From NCBI GenBank assembly GCA_030040035.1, contig JASHUJ010000181.1, positions 1 to 23,110 of the forward strand: a stretch of DNA of 23,110 nucleotides, written 5' to 3'. Below the pieces are notes generated by a model. It made no database searches, was not told the origin of the DNA, and saw only the letters and a program-made list of their open reading frames with translations. The position numbers were made by a program, and so were the translations under genes. The stretch comes from Thermoplasmata archaeon (GTDB lineage Archaea > Thermoplasmatota > Thermoplasmata > Lutacidiplasmatales > UBA184). The first letter of the stretch is position 1. Each line of letters starts with the position of its first letter. This document shows positions 12,825-19,280 of this stretch, piece after piece.

Positions 12825-15029
12825 TCAGCGATCTGCGTCGTCCCCCAGTTCCCGCCGGAAGAAGCTCAACAGGGTCCGATAGAGATGGAGCTGCCGCCCG
12901 GCGCCCTGGACCCCATGGCGCTCGCCCGGATAGAGCATCAGGTCGAACGGCGTTCCCTGCGCCTGGAGCGCCCCCATGACCGCGGTCGAGTTCGCGAGGG
13001 GGACGTTGTCGTCGGCCATTCCGTGCAGAAGGAGCAGGCGGCCGGAGAGCGATCCGAGCCGAGGGAGAACTCCCGCGGCGTCGTACGCGGCGGCGCGCGC
13101 CGTCGGGTCGCCCAGATAGCGCTCGGTGTAGTGGGTGTCGTACTGCCGCCAGTCGGTGACGGGGGCGCCGGCCGCGCCCGCCGCGAGATGGCTCCGCGGG
13201 TCGGTCATCATGCGCAGGGCCATGTAGCCCCCGTACGACCATCCGAAGACGCCGATCCGATCGGCCCGCACGAACGACAGCGATCGCAACCAGTCCAGTC
13301 CGATGATCTGGTCATCGACCTCCACCGAGCCGAAGCCGCCGGCGATCGCCGCCTCGAACGCGGAATCGCGATTGGCCGAGCCACGATTGTCGAGCTGGAA
13401 GACCAGGAAGCCGGCCTCGAGGAACAGCTTCTGCCTCACGTCCAGCCAGGCGCGCGCCACGAACTGCGCGCTCGGGCCTCCGTACACCGCCACGATCGCC
13501 GGGTAGCGCCGCGACGCGTCGAAATCGACGGGCTTCTGGAGGACGTAGTGGAGGTCCTGACCCACGGGAGATCTCAGCACGCCAAACTCGGGCCGCGGGT
13601 AGCGCCCGGCGTACGGCGCGTACGGATGGTGGGCGTCCAGGACGTTCGGCTCCACCCAGCGCAGCCGCTGCCCGTCGGCGCGGTAGAGGGCGGTGTGAGG
13701 GGGCGTTCCCGGATCCGAGTACGATCCGACGAACACTTTCGCGGACCGGGGCATCACGGCGGTCCACCACCCCGGACCGCGCGTCAGGGCCACGGGTTCG
13801 GCCGGGGCGCGGTACGAAACGGCGTAGAGCTGGCGCTCGATCGGCGTCGCTCGGGACGCCATGAAGTAGACGCGCCCCTCCTCCTCGTCGACGCCGACGA
13901 CGCCCGGCGCCTCGACGCCCCCGCCGAGCGAACCGCGCGCCACCGGCGCGTCGCCGCCCGTAATGGGCCGCACCAAGGTTCCGTCGGCGTGGTAGAGGTA
14001 GAGTTGGTGGGAGCCCGAGCGCTCGGATCCCCAGATGAAATCCCCGTCCTGCAAGGCGTGGAAGTCGCTGTTCAACATGACCCAGGGCGAACGCTCCTCC
14101 CGGAGGATGACCGAGGATCTTCCCGTGGCCGGGTCGACCCGTAGGAGGTCGAGACTCCGCTGATCTCGGCTCTCTCGCTCGACATAGAGTTCCTGGCCCC
14201 GAGCCGACCAGTGGACCCGCGCGAGATAGACGTCGGTCGACGGACCCAAGTCGACGGGAACGGCCGCCGCATCGTGGGCCATCCGCCGCACGAACAGGCT
14301 AACGTGCGCATTGGCCGTGCCCGCCCGAGGATAGCGTTGGGGGGAGACTTCGGCGCCCCCCGGGCCCACGTCCAGGCGCGGGACGAGTTCGACCGGACTC
14401 TCGTCGACCTTGGTGTAGGCGATCTGTTCGTCGCCCGGCGCCCACCAATAGCCGGTGTACCGACCCATCTCCTCCTGAGCCACGAACTCGGCGACGCCGA
14501 AGCTGACCGCTCCCCGCCCCTCGGTGGTCAGCGCCCGCTCCCGGCCCTCCCGGAGGTCGATCACGTACAGATTCTGCTCGCGCACGTAGCTCACGTAGCG
14601 GCCGGCGGGTGAGATGCGGGCATCGGTGGCGCCCGAACCGGCGGAGGTCAGTCGGGCCACTTCCCCGGTCCGAGGATCGGCGGTGTAGAGTTCACCACCC
14701 GCCGGGATCAGGAGCCGCTGGCCCTGCTGATCCCAGTCGTAGCTAACGACCCCCGAGACCGCCGCGATCCGCTGTCGCTCGCGCCGGCTCTTCTCGGACT
14801 CGTCCAGGCGTTGGCTCGAGGGTTCGACCGCTTCCCCCGAGACCAGCCGACGGGGGTCACCGCCGACCGCGGGAGCGATCCACAGATCCAGCTTGAACTG
14901 ATTCGTCGGCTCGGGCGCGAGGTATGTGATGAATCCTCCGTCCGGGGAGACCTTGACGCCGCGCGCGATCGGACCGGACAGCGCCGGGCTGTCGAACACC
15001 CGTTCCGGCGTCAGGGGGAGCGTCGCCAT
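12825..15029 (-). CDS. S9 family peptidase, dipeptidyl-peptidase IV type
   Basis: A 734-residue serine peptidase: an N-terminal beta-propeller (about 25-480) and a C-terminal alpha/beta hydrolase. The catalytic triad is Ser598 in GWSYGGY, Asp674 in ADDNV and His705 in GERHGV. The propeller carries the paired glutamates E186-E187 in FVAQEEMGRYTG, the pair that binds the free N-terminus in DPP-IV; this favours dipeptidyl peptidase over oligopeptidase activity. No signal peptide or membrane anchor is present, so it should act in the cytosol on peptides, perhaps those released by the proteasome (inference). An in-frame ATG at 15074 was rejected because the TATA box at 15053-15059 lies inside that extension and 27 bp before the ATG at 15029. 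Confidence 0.94.
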   Translation of the reverse strand: MATLPLTPERVFDSPALSGPIARGVKVSPDGGFITYLAPEPTNQFKLDLWIAPAVGGDPRRLVSGEAVEPSSQRLDESEKSRRERQRIAAVSGVVSYDWDQQGQRLLIPAGGELYTADPRTGEVARLTSAGSGATDARISPAGRYVSYVREQNLYVIDLREGRERALTTEGRGAVSFGVAEFVAQEEMGRYTGYWWAPGDEQIAYTKVDESPVELVPRLDVGPGGAEVSPQRYPRAGTANAHVSLFVRRMAHDAAAVPVDLGPSTDVYLARVHWSARGQELYVERESRDQRSLDLLRVDPATGRSSVILREERSPWVMLNSDFHALQDGDFIWGSERSGSHQLYLYHADGTLVRPITGGDAPVARGSLGGGVEAPGVVGVDEEEGRVYFMASRATPIERQLYAVSYRAPAEPVALTRGPGWWTAVMPRSAKVFVGSYSDPGTPPHTALYRADGQRLRWVEPNVLDAHHPYAPYAGRYPRPEFGVLRSPVGQDLHYVLQKPVDFDASRRYPAIVAVYGGPSAQFVARAWLDVRQKLFLEAGFLVFQLDNRGSANRDSAFEAAIAGGFGSVEVDDQIIGLDWLRSLSFVRADRIGVFGWSYGGYMALRMMTDPRSHLAAGAAGAPVTDWRQYDTHYTERYLGDPTARAAAYDAAGVLPRLGSLSGRLLLLHGMADDNVPLANSTAVMGALQAQGTPFDLMLYPGERHGVQGAGRQLHLYRTLLSFFRRELGDDADR

Positions 15030-15052
15030 GGGCGGGCAGGAGCGACCGGGCC

Positions 15053-15059
15053 TAATTAT
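15053..15059 (-). promoter_or_regulatory. TATA box of the S9 peptidase gene
   Basis: The plus strand reads TAATTAT (ATAATTA on the transcribed strand), centred 27 bp upstream of the ATG at 15029. This predicts a leaderless mRNA and fixes the start codon. Confidence 0.7.
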
Positions 15060-15328
15060 CCCGCCCACGCCCAAGTTTCGCTCGCGGGTTCGAGGGATTC
15101 AACTGGATCCCACGGCCTCTCGGTTCGCTCCTTCGGGAACAACACCCGGGGAATGCTCGGCCCCGGGGGGGCGCCCCGTCCGGGAAGTCGGGGACCGACT
15201 TCGGCTGGGGATGGGCTTCCGATCGCGGTCGATCGACCGCACGACGTCGAAGAGCTCCAAGGGTCCCCGCTCGATCGAATTGCGCGCGTTGCTCTTCGGA
15301 ACTACGGGCAGCCCCGAGCCTTCCCCGT
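15060..15328. other. intergenic stretch without recognised features
   Basis: From the peptidase promoter to the Nudix stop codon I found no gene, tRNA or clear repeat. A short sequence near 15087-15110 resembles pieces of a T-arm (GGGTTCGAGG and GGATTCAAC) but has no matching stems. Open frames crossing it lack coding character. Confidence 0.4.
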
Positions 15329-15835
15329 CTACTTCGAAACGTATCCGTGACCGAGGAGGAAGGCGTCCTGGTCCGCGTGCATGGGTTGGGGGAGCCGCGA
15401 GAACCAGCCGCCTTCCGTTGCCTCTCCGTTCGGATGCGGGGTGCCCCGAAAACGGAGCGCCTCGAACACCAATCCCACCGGAGAATCCAGACCGTGGTCG
15501 AAATGTGATGGATACTCGATCACCCCGCAGTTCTTCGACTCCAGGATGTCGATCGAAAGCTCCCTCTCCGCGACGCGTCGGACCGCGAGGTGCAGGCGCT
15601 CGCCGAACCGGACCGTGCCCCCGGGAAGGTGCCAGAGACCTCGACACGGCTCCCGCGCCCGCTTTGTCAGGTACACGTCGCCCGAACGGTTCCGGACGAC
15701 GAGGTCCACGGCGAGTCGAGGCACCTTCGAGTAGATTCGCCGGTACTCCTCGTCGGTGAGCGGTCCCACGCCCCGGAATCGTTCGATCCGATATACGTCC
15801 GGCCGCCGGGACACGGCTCGGAGCACACGGTCCAT
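15329..15835 (-). CDS. Nudix hydrolase with non-canonical Nudix box
   Basis: A 168-residue Nudix-fold protein. The box begins normally, GGTVRFGE (72-79), giving G-x5-E, but continues RVAERELSI (87-95) where the consensus is REUXEEXGU: the first Glu is Val and the second is Arg, leaving only Glu92. GDP-mannose mannosyl hydrolases (Gmm) show a similarly altered box, so a nucleotide-sugar substrate is possible. LWHLPGG before the box and LVFEAL after it fit the fold. The ATG at 15835 was chosen because a longer frame reading upstream would run into tRNA-Thr. It lies 27 bases downstream of that tRNA on the same strand, with no promoter of its own visible. Confidence 0.85.
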   Translation of the reverse strand: MDRVLRAVSRRPDVYRIERFRGVGPLTDEEYRRIYSKVPRLAVDLVVRNRSGDVYLTKRAREPCRGLWHLPGGTVRFGERLHLAVRRVAERELSIDILESKNCGVIEYPSHFDHGLDSPVGLVFEALRFRGTPHPNGEATEGGWFSRLPQPMHADQDAFLLGHGYVSK

Positions 15836-15862
15836 CCGACCGGCGGGCGGGTCCGGGAACGA

Positions 15863-15935
15863 AGCCGCGGGAGGGATTTGAACCCTCGGCCTGCTCCTTA
15901 CCAAGGAGCCGCTCTACCAGCTGAGCCACCGCGGC
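15863..15935 (-). tRNA. tRNA-Thr (GGT)
   Basis: A complete cloverleaf: acceptor GCCGCGG/CCGCGGC, D-arm GCTC-AGCTGGTA-GAGC, anticodon arm GCTCC-TTGGTAA-GGAGC with anticodon GGT, variable loop AGGCC, T-arm GAGGG-TTCAAAT-CCCTC. The discriminator is U (A at 15863 on the plus strand), as in archaeal tRNA-Thr. CCA is not encoded and there is no intron. It starts 3 bases after the crotonase stop and ends 27 bases before the Nudix ATG. No TATA box lies at the expected 26 bp upstream, inside the crotonase coding end, so it is likely processed from a longer transcript. Confidence 0.97.
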
Positions 15936-15938
15936 GCG

Positions 15939-16823
15939 CTAGGGTTCGCCGGACACGTCGTCCTTCTTCCCATTTCCGCCCGGCGCGCGGACGCGGGGGC
16001 CGGACCAGGGGAAACCCTCCGACACCCGCTCCCAATCGTCGCGGGCCGTCGCCCCGAGCGATCGCTTCTCGAGGAACGCCCGCATGCCCTCCTTCTGGCC
16101 GGGGGTTCCGAAGAGGCGCGCCCACAGGTCGAGCTCGTAGGCGAGGCCCGCATCGATCGTCGGATCGATCGCGTTCAACAGCGCGTACTTGGCGGCGGCG
16201 ATCGCGACGGCGGATCGTTCGGCCAGCTCCCCGGCCAGGCGGAGGGCCGCCGGGAGCAATTCCGCCCGCGGCACGACCTCGTGGACCAGGCCCGCGCGGA
16301 GGGCCTCGGACGCGGATACCGACCGACCGGTCAGGATCCACCGGCGGGCGGCGGCCGGCCCGATCCGACGGGGAAGGCGGCGCGTGCCGCCCCACCCCGG
16401 CATCACGCCGAGGTTCACCTCGGGTTGGCCGAACGTGGCCTCCTCGCTGGCGATGAGGAAGTCGCAGGCTAGCGCGATCTCGCAGCCCCCGCCGAGGCAG
16501 GCTCCGTGGACGGCCGCGATGACCGGTAGCGGCAGTCGCTCGATCCGACGCGTCACACCCTGCCCCCGCGCGCCGTGCGCGCGGGCCTCGTCGGGGCCCA
16601 TCGGCGCCATCTCACGAATGTCCGCGCCGGCCGCGAACGCCCGTTCGGAGGCGCTCGCGAGGATCACGGCACGCACCTCGGGGTCGCGTTCCGCTTCGTC
16701 GAGCCGAACGGTGAGCTCGTCGAGGACCGCCCGGGACAGCACGTTGACGGGAGGGTGATCCAGCGTGAGGATCGCCGCCCGCCCGCGACGCTCGGTTCGC
16801 ACGAGCGGACGGACGTCGGTCAT
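15939..16823 (-). CDS. enoyl-CoA hydratase/isomerase (crotonase family)
   Basis: A 294-residue crotonase. The CoA-binding/oxyanion segments are AGADIREM (65-72) and HGACLGGGCE (106-115). The two catalytic glutamates of hydratases are present, Glu115 in GGGCEIALACD and Glu135 in FGQPEVNLG, so hydration of 2-enoyl-CoA in fatty- or amino-acid degradation is the best guess. The family core ends near residue 257; the last 35 residues are a polar extension ending GNGKKDDVSGEP. The ATG at 16823 is 27 bp after a TATA box, indicating a leaderless mRNA. tRNA-Thr and the Nudix gene follow tightly on the same strand. No other beta-oxidation gene is nearby. Confidence 0.92.
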   Translation of the reverse strand: MTDVRPLVRTERRGRAAILTLDHPPVNVLSRAVLDELTVRLDEAERDPEVRAVILASASERAFAAGADIREMAPMGPDEARAHGARGQGVTRRIERLPLPVIAAVHGACLGGGCEIALACDFLIASEEATFGQPEVNLGVMPGWGGTRRLPRRIGPAAARRWILTGRSVSASEALRAGLVHEVVPRAELLPAALRLAGELAERSAVAIAAAKYALLNAIDPTIDAGLAYELDLWARLFGTPGQKEGMRAFLEKRSLGATARDDWERVSEGFPWSGPRVRAPGGNGKKDDVSGEP

Positions 16824-16846
16824 CGGGGGACGAGGCCGGGCCCGCC

Positions 16847-16853
16847 TATTTAT
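16847..16853. promoter_or_regulatory. shared TATA box between crotonase and the nop5 leader
   Basis: TATTTAT is centred at 16850, 27 bp before the crotonase ATG (minus strand) and 26 bp before an ATG at 16876 on the plus strand. Both distances match the archaeal TATA-to-start spacing, so one AT-rich box may drive leaderless transcription both ways. The same heptamer precedes the initiator tRNA. Confidence 0.65.
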
Positions 16854-16875
16854 CCCGAGCGCCCTCCCGACCGAG

Positions 16876-16956
16876 ATGTCCGCACCGGTCGGACGCGACC
16901 TCGCTCGACGGGGCGGAGGACATCGGGTCCGGAGGAAGTCATGGTCCGCTCGGTGA
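16876..16956 (+). CDS. putative upstream ORF in the nop5 leader (26 codons)
   Basis: An ATG exactly 26 bp after the centre of the shared TATA box opens a 26-residue frame beginning MSAPVGRDLA and ending KSWSAR. It is very basic, with eight Arg and one Lys. Its TGA (16954-16956) lies beyond the nop5 ATG at 16941, so the two frames overlap by 16 bases in different registers. If it is translated from a leaderless mRNA, ribosomes would cross the nop5 Shine-Dalgarno site, allowing coupling or repression. It could also be non-coding leader. Confidence 0.35.
   Translation: MSAPVGRDLARRGGGHRVRRKSWSAR
16931..16935 (+). promoter_or_regulatory. Shine-Dalgarno site of nop5
   Basis: GGAGG ends 5 bases before the ATG at 16941. 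It is the clearest ribosome binding site in the window, where most genes appear leaderless, and it sits inside the short upstream ORF. Confidence 0.65.
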
Positions 16957-17984
16957 TCGCAACGTGGTACGGCGCGTTCCTCGTCGAAGACTCCTCCGTC
17001 CTCCGGCGGGTGCTGGCCCCGAACGAGCCCGCCGCGCTCGCCGAGCGGATCCGACTCCGGCGGGAAGGCCGGTTGACGCCGGAGGAGGAGACCCTCCTCG
17101 CCGAGCAGGCCGGAGCCCTTTGGTCCACGCGCGACCGCCGCCTCGCGGACCACGGGCTTACCTGGAACCCGGAGGTTCCCGGTCCGTTGACGGACCTCGG
17201 ATCGGAGCCGGATCGGGCCGGGCTTCGGGCGGCGCTCCTGCTCGACGCCGACCGGGCGCTCGCGGCGGCCTGGGACCCGTCGGTCCACGTCCAGGAAGCG
17301 GTCCGGGCGACCGCCGATCTCGATCGGGTGCGCAACCTGGTCGGCGAGCGGCTCGGTAGCTGGGTCGCTCGCGACGTGCCCGAGGTCGATCCCGGCGACC
17401 ACCACCGGGCCGTCGAGGTGGCGCTGAGGTCCGAGACGGCCTCCCCCTTTGGTCCCTCGGACCCGGCCCTGCGCGACGCGCGTCGTCGACTGGCCGAGCT
17501 GTACCGTTCTGTCGAGGCGGCCCGGGCCGCGCTCGAAACGGCGGTCCTCGCCGCGTCGCCCGAGCGCACGCCGAACCTCGCCAGCCTTCTTGGACCGGAG
17601 CTCGCCGCCCGTCTCGTGGCGCAGGCGGGAGGGCTCGATCGACTCGCGCGACTGCCCGCCAGCACGATCCAGGTGCTCGGGGCGGAGAAAGCGTTCTTCG
17701 AGCACTTGCGGGGCCGAGCGCCGCCGCCGCGGCACGGCCTCCTGTTCCTGCACCCGGCGATCCAGACCGCGTCGCGATCCGATCGGGGCCGGTTGGCGCG
17801 GGCCCTGGCGGGGAAGGTCGCCATCGCGGCCCGTCTCGATCGCGCCGGCGCGGGAATCCGGCCCGACCTCGAGCGTTCGTTCGCCGCGCGTCGGGAGGCG
17901 ATCCGCGCCCGGCGCGCGCCTCGGGGCGCTACGCGCCGGCGCCGCTCACGACCGCCACTTCACCGTGCAGCCGACGACCGGTAG
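16941..17984 (+). CDS. nop5: Nop5 (Nop56/58-like) C/D-box sRNP core protein
   Basis: A 347-residue scaffold of archaeal C/D-box RNPs, which guide 2'-O-methylation of rRNA and tRNA. The N-terminal domain (1-110) binds fibrillarin. The coiled-coil segment includes HVQEAVRATADLDRVRNLV (116-134). The Nop domain (about 211-330) is clear: PNLASLLGPELAARL (211-225), LPASTIQVLGAEKAFFEHL (238-256), HGLLFLHPAI (265-274) and GRLARALAGKVAIAARLD (283-300); it binds L7Ae and guide RNA. The tail is Arg-rich. In many archaea fibrillarin follows directly; here a convergent unrelated gene follows and overlaps by 39 bases. Translation should use the GGAGG site upstream. Confidence 0.92.
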   Translation: MVRSVIATWYGAFLVEDSSVLRRVLAPNEPAALAERIRLRREGRLTPEEETLLAEQAGALWSTRDRRLADHGLTWNPEVPGPLTDLGSEPDRAGLRAALLLDADRALAAAWDPSVHVQEAVRATADLDRVRNLVGERLGSWVARDVPEVDPGDHHRAVEVALRSETASPFGPSDPALRDARRRLAELYRSVEAARAALETAVLAASPERTPNLASLLGPELAARLVAQAGGLDRLARLPASTIQVLGAEKAFFEHLRGRAPPPRHGLLFLHPAIQTASRSDRGRLARALAGKVAIAARLDRAGAGIRPDLERSFAARREAIRARRAPRGATRRRRSRPPLHRAADDR

Positions 17985-18497
17985 CTCGCTCGGTCGGACC
18001 GGTTGGCCGGCGATCGCTTGATCGAGCGCCTGCTGGAGGTAGTGGTCCGTCGCTCGCTCGGGGTGCTGGTGATCGCTGTCGATCCGCCCCTGGAACAATA
18101 GGCGTCGCTGTCCGTCGAACAGCATCGGGTGCGGGGTCACGAGCGCGCCGTACGCCCGGGCGACCTCCTGGGACTCGTCCTGGAGGTAGGGGAACGGATA
18201 GTGGTGCTCCTGGGCCCGTCGGGCCATCGAGGGGAAGCTGTCCTCGGGGTAGGCGCGGGCGTCGTTCGAGTTGATGAGCACGAACTTCACGCCCTTCGGC
18301 TGGTACTTCCGACCGATCTCGACCATCCGGCCTTCCCACGCCTGCACGTAGGGGCAGTGATTGCACCAGAACGCGACGACGAGGAACGGGTCCTTCGCGT
18401 AGTCCACGAGTCGGTAGGTCCTCCCGTCGACTCCGGGGAGGGAGAAATCGGGAGCGGCGTCGCCGGGGTGGAGGCGGAACGTTTGGAGCTCGGCCAT
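17946..18497 (-). CDS. thioredoxin-fold (AhpC/TSA-like) redox protein
   Basis: A 183-residue soluble protein of the thioredoxin/peroxiredoxin superfamily. The start GDAAPDFSLPGVDG (12-25) is the standard AhpC/TSA entry. The active site is WCNHCPYV (44-51), with a CxxC pair (C45, C48) suited to dithiol redox chemistry. TP (121-122) is the expected cis-proline. Insertions such as DSDHQHPERATDHYLQQAL (140-158) match a family of uncharacterised thioredoxin-like proteins known in bacteria and archaea. There is no signal peptide. The ATG lies about 25 bp after a TTATGA box and is probably leaderless. Its final 13 codons are antisense to the end of nop5. Confidence 0.88.
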   Translation of the reverse strand: MAELQTFRLHPGDAAPDFSLPGVDGRTYRLVDYAKDPFLVVAFWCNHCPYVQAWEGRMVEIGRKYQPKGVKFVLINSNDARAYPEDSFPSMARRAQEHHYPFPYLQDESQEVARAYGALVTPHPMLFDGQRRLLFQGRIDSDHQHPERATDHYLQQALDQAIAGQPVRPSELPVVGCTVKWRS

Positions 18498-18519
18498 GCC
18501 CGGTACACCCGGACCGACT

Positions 18520-18525
18520 TCATAA
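18520..18525 (-). promoter_or_regulatory. TATA box of the thioredoxin-fold gene
   Basis: The plus strand reads TCATAA (TTATGA on the transcribed strand), centred about 25 bp upstream of the ATG at 18497. It lies in the 68-base spacer to the divergent lipoate-ligase-like gene. CTTCATAAG could also act on the other strand. Confidence 0.6.
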
Positions 18526-18565
18526 GATGGCGAGGGGGTCCCGGAGCTGGTCGCGGGCGTGGAGG

Positions 18566-19264
18566 ATGGCTCGAACGGTCCCTGGCCCGGGGGGTCCCGC
18601 CCTCCGGAGGACGACGATCGACGCGGCGATCGCTTCCGCGGAGAACGCGCGCGCCGATGAGTCGCTCCTGCGTCGCGGCGGGCCCGCCGGCCGGGTCGCC
18701 GTCCTCTCGGATCGGGCCGTCTCCGTCGGGATCGGGGTCCCGGCGATCGTCCCTTACCTCGCGCGGGCCCGGGCGGACGGGTGGGCGATCGTCCGCCGGA
18801 GCTCGGGCGGCACGGCGGTCGCGCACGGACCGGGCGACCTCACCTGGACGATCGTGCTGCCCCGCAGCGACGTCCGGGTGGGGAACGACTACGCCCGGAA
18901 GTACGACCGACTCGGGCGAGCGGTCGTCCGGTTCCTTTCCTCCCAGGGCGTGACGGCCCGCTGGGCGCCCCCGCCGGCGGTGAGCGACGGGTACTGCCTG
19001 CTCGGCCACCGGGGGTCGGCGCTCTGGGTCGAGGGCCGGGTGCTCGGAGGCGCGGCCCAGCACGTCAGCGGCAGGGCCCTGCTCCATCACGGCGTGCTAC
19101 CCCGCTCGATCGACCGGAAGGCGCTCGGCCGGCTGTTCGATCTGCCGGAGCGTGGGGCGCTGGACCGGCTGACGTCGCTCGCGGAGGCCGGGATCGGCGA
19201 GCGGTCCGAGGTGCTCGCGGCGAGCCTCGCCGCCACGCTCGACGAAGAGCTCGCGGGAACCTAG
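18566..19264 (+). CDS. lipoate-protein ligase-like (BPL/LplA/LipB fold), Lys replaced by Arg
   Basis: A 232-residue protein of the biotin/lipoate ligase fold. RRSSGGTAVAHGPGDLTWTI (77-96) corresponds to the RRxxGGGAVxHxxGxLN acyl-pocket motif of LplA. EGRVLGGAAQH (156-166) followed by HHGVL (174-178) corresponds to the GRKxxGxAxR...HHG motif. The catalytic Lys of that motif (Lys133 in E. coli LplA) aligns with Arg158. The protein is shorter than bacterial LplA and lacks its C-terminal domain, as archaeal versions often do. Activity is therefore uncertain: altered ligase, transferase or lipoate binder. The ATG at 18566 is preferred; one at 18527 sits too close to the TATA region. It is convergent with the deaminase across 16 bases. 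Confidence 0.8.
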   Translation: MARTVPGPGGPALRRTTIDAAIASAENARADESLLRRGGPAGRVAVLSDRAVSVGIGVPAIVPYLARARADGWAIVRRSSGGTAVAHGPGDLTWTIVLPRSDVRVGNDYARKYDRLGRAVVRFLSSQGVTARWAPPPAVSDGYCLLGHRGSALWVEGRVLGGAAQHVSGRALLHHGVLPRSIDRKALGRLFDLPERGALDRLTSLAEAGIGERSEVLAASLAATLDEELAGT

Positions 19265-19280
19265 CCCTCTCCCCGGACGC

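Noticed and set aside
12650..12979. A 109-codon plus-strand frame between the membrane protein and peptidase genes
   Set aside because: It runs antisense into the peptidase 3' end, has an Arg/Pro-rich composition, and no TATA box or motif was seen.
15087..15110. T-arm-like fragments suggesting a tRNA remnant
   Set aside because: The pieces cannot be paired into a T-stem, and no anticodon or acceptor arm is nearby.
15099..15929. A minus-strand frame of 276 codons starting in tRNA-Thr with a sequence like AQLVERLLGKEQ
   Set aside because: Translation through tRNA genes commonly gives AQLVE...GSNPS-like peptides. The frame overlaps the Nudix gene out of register.
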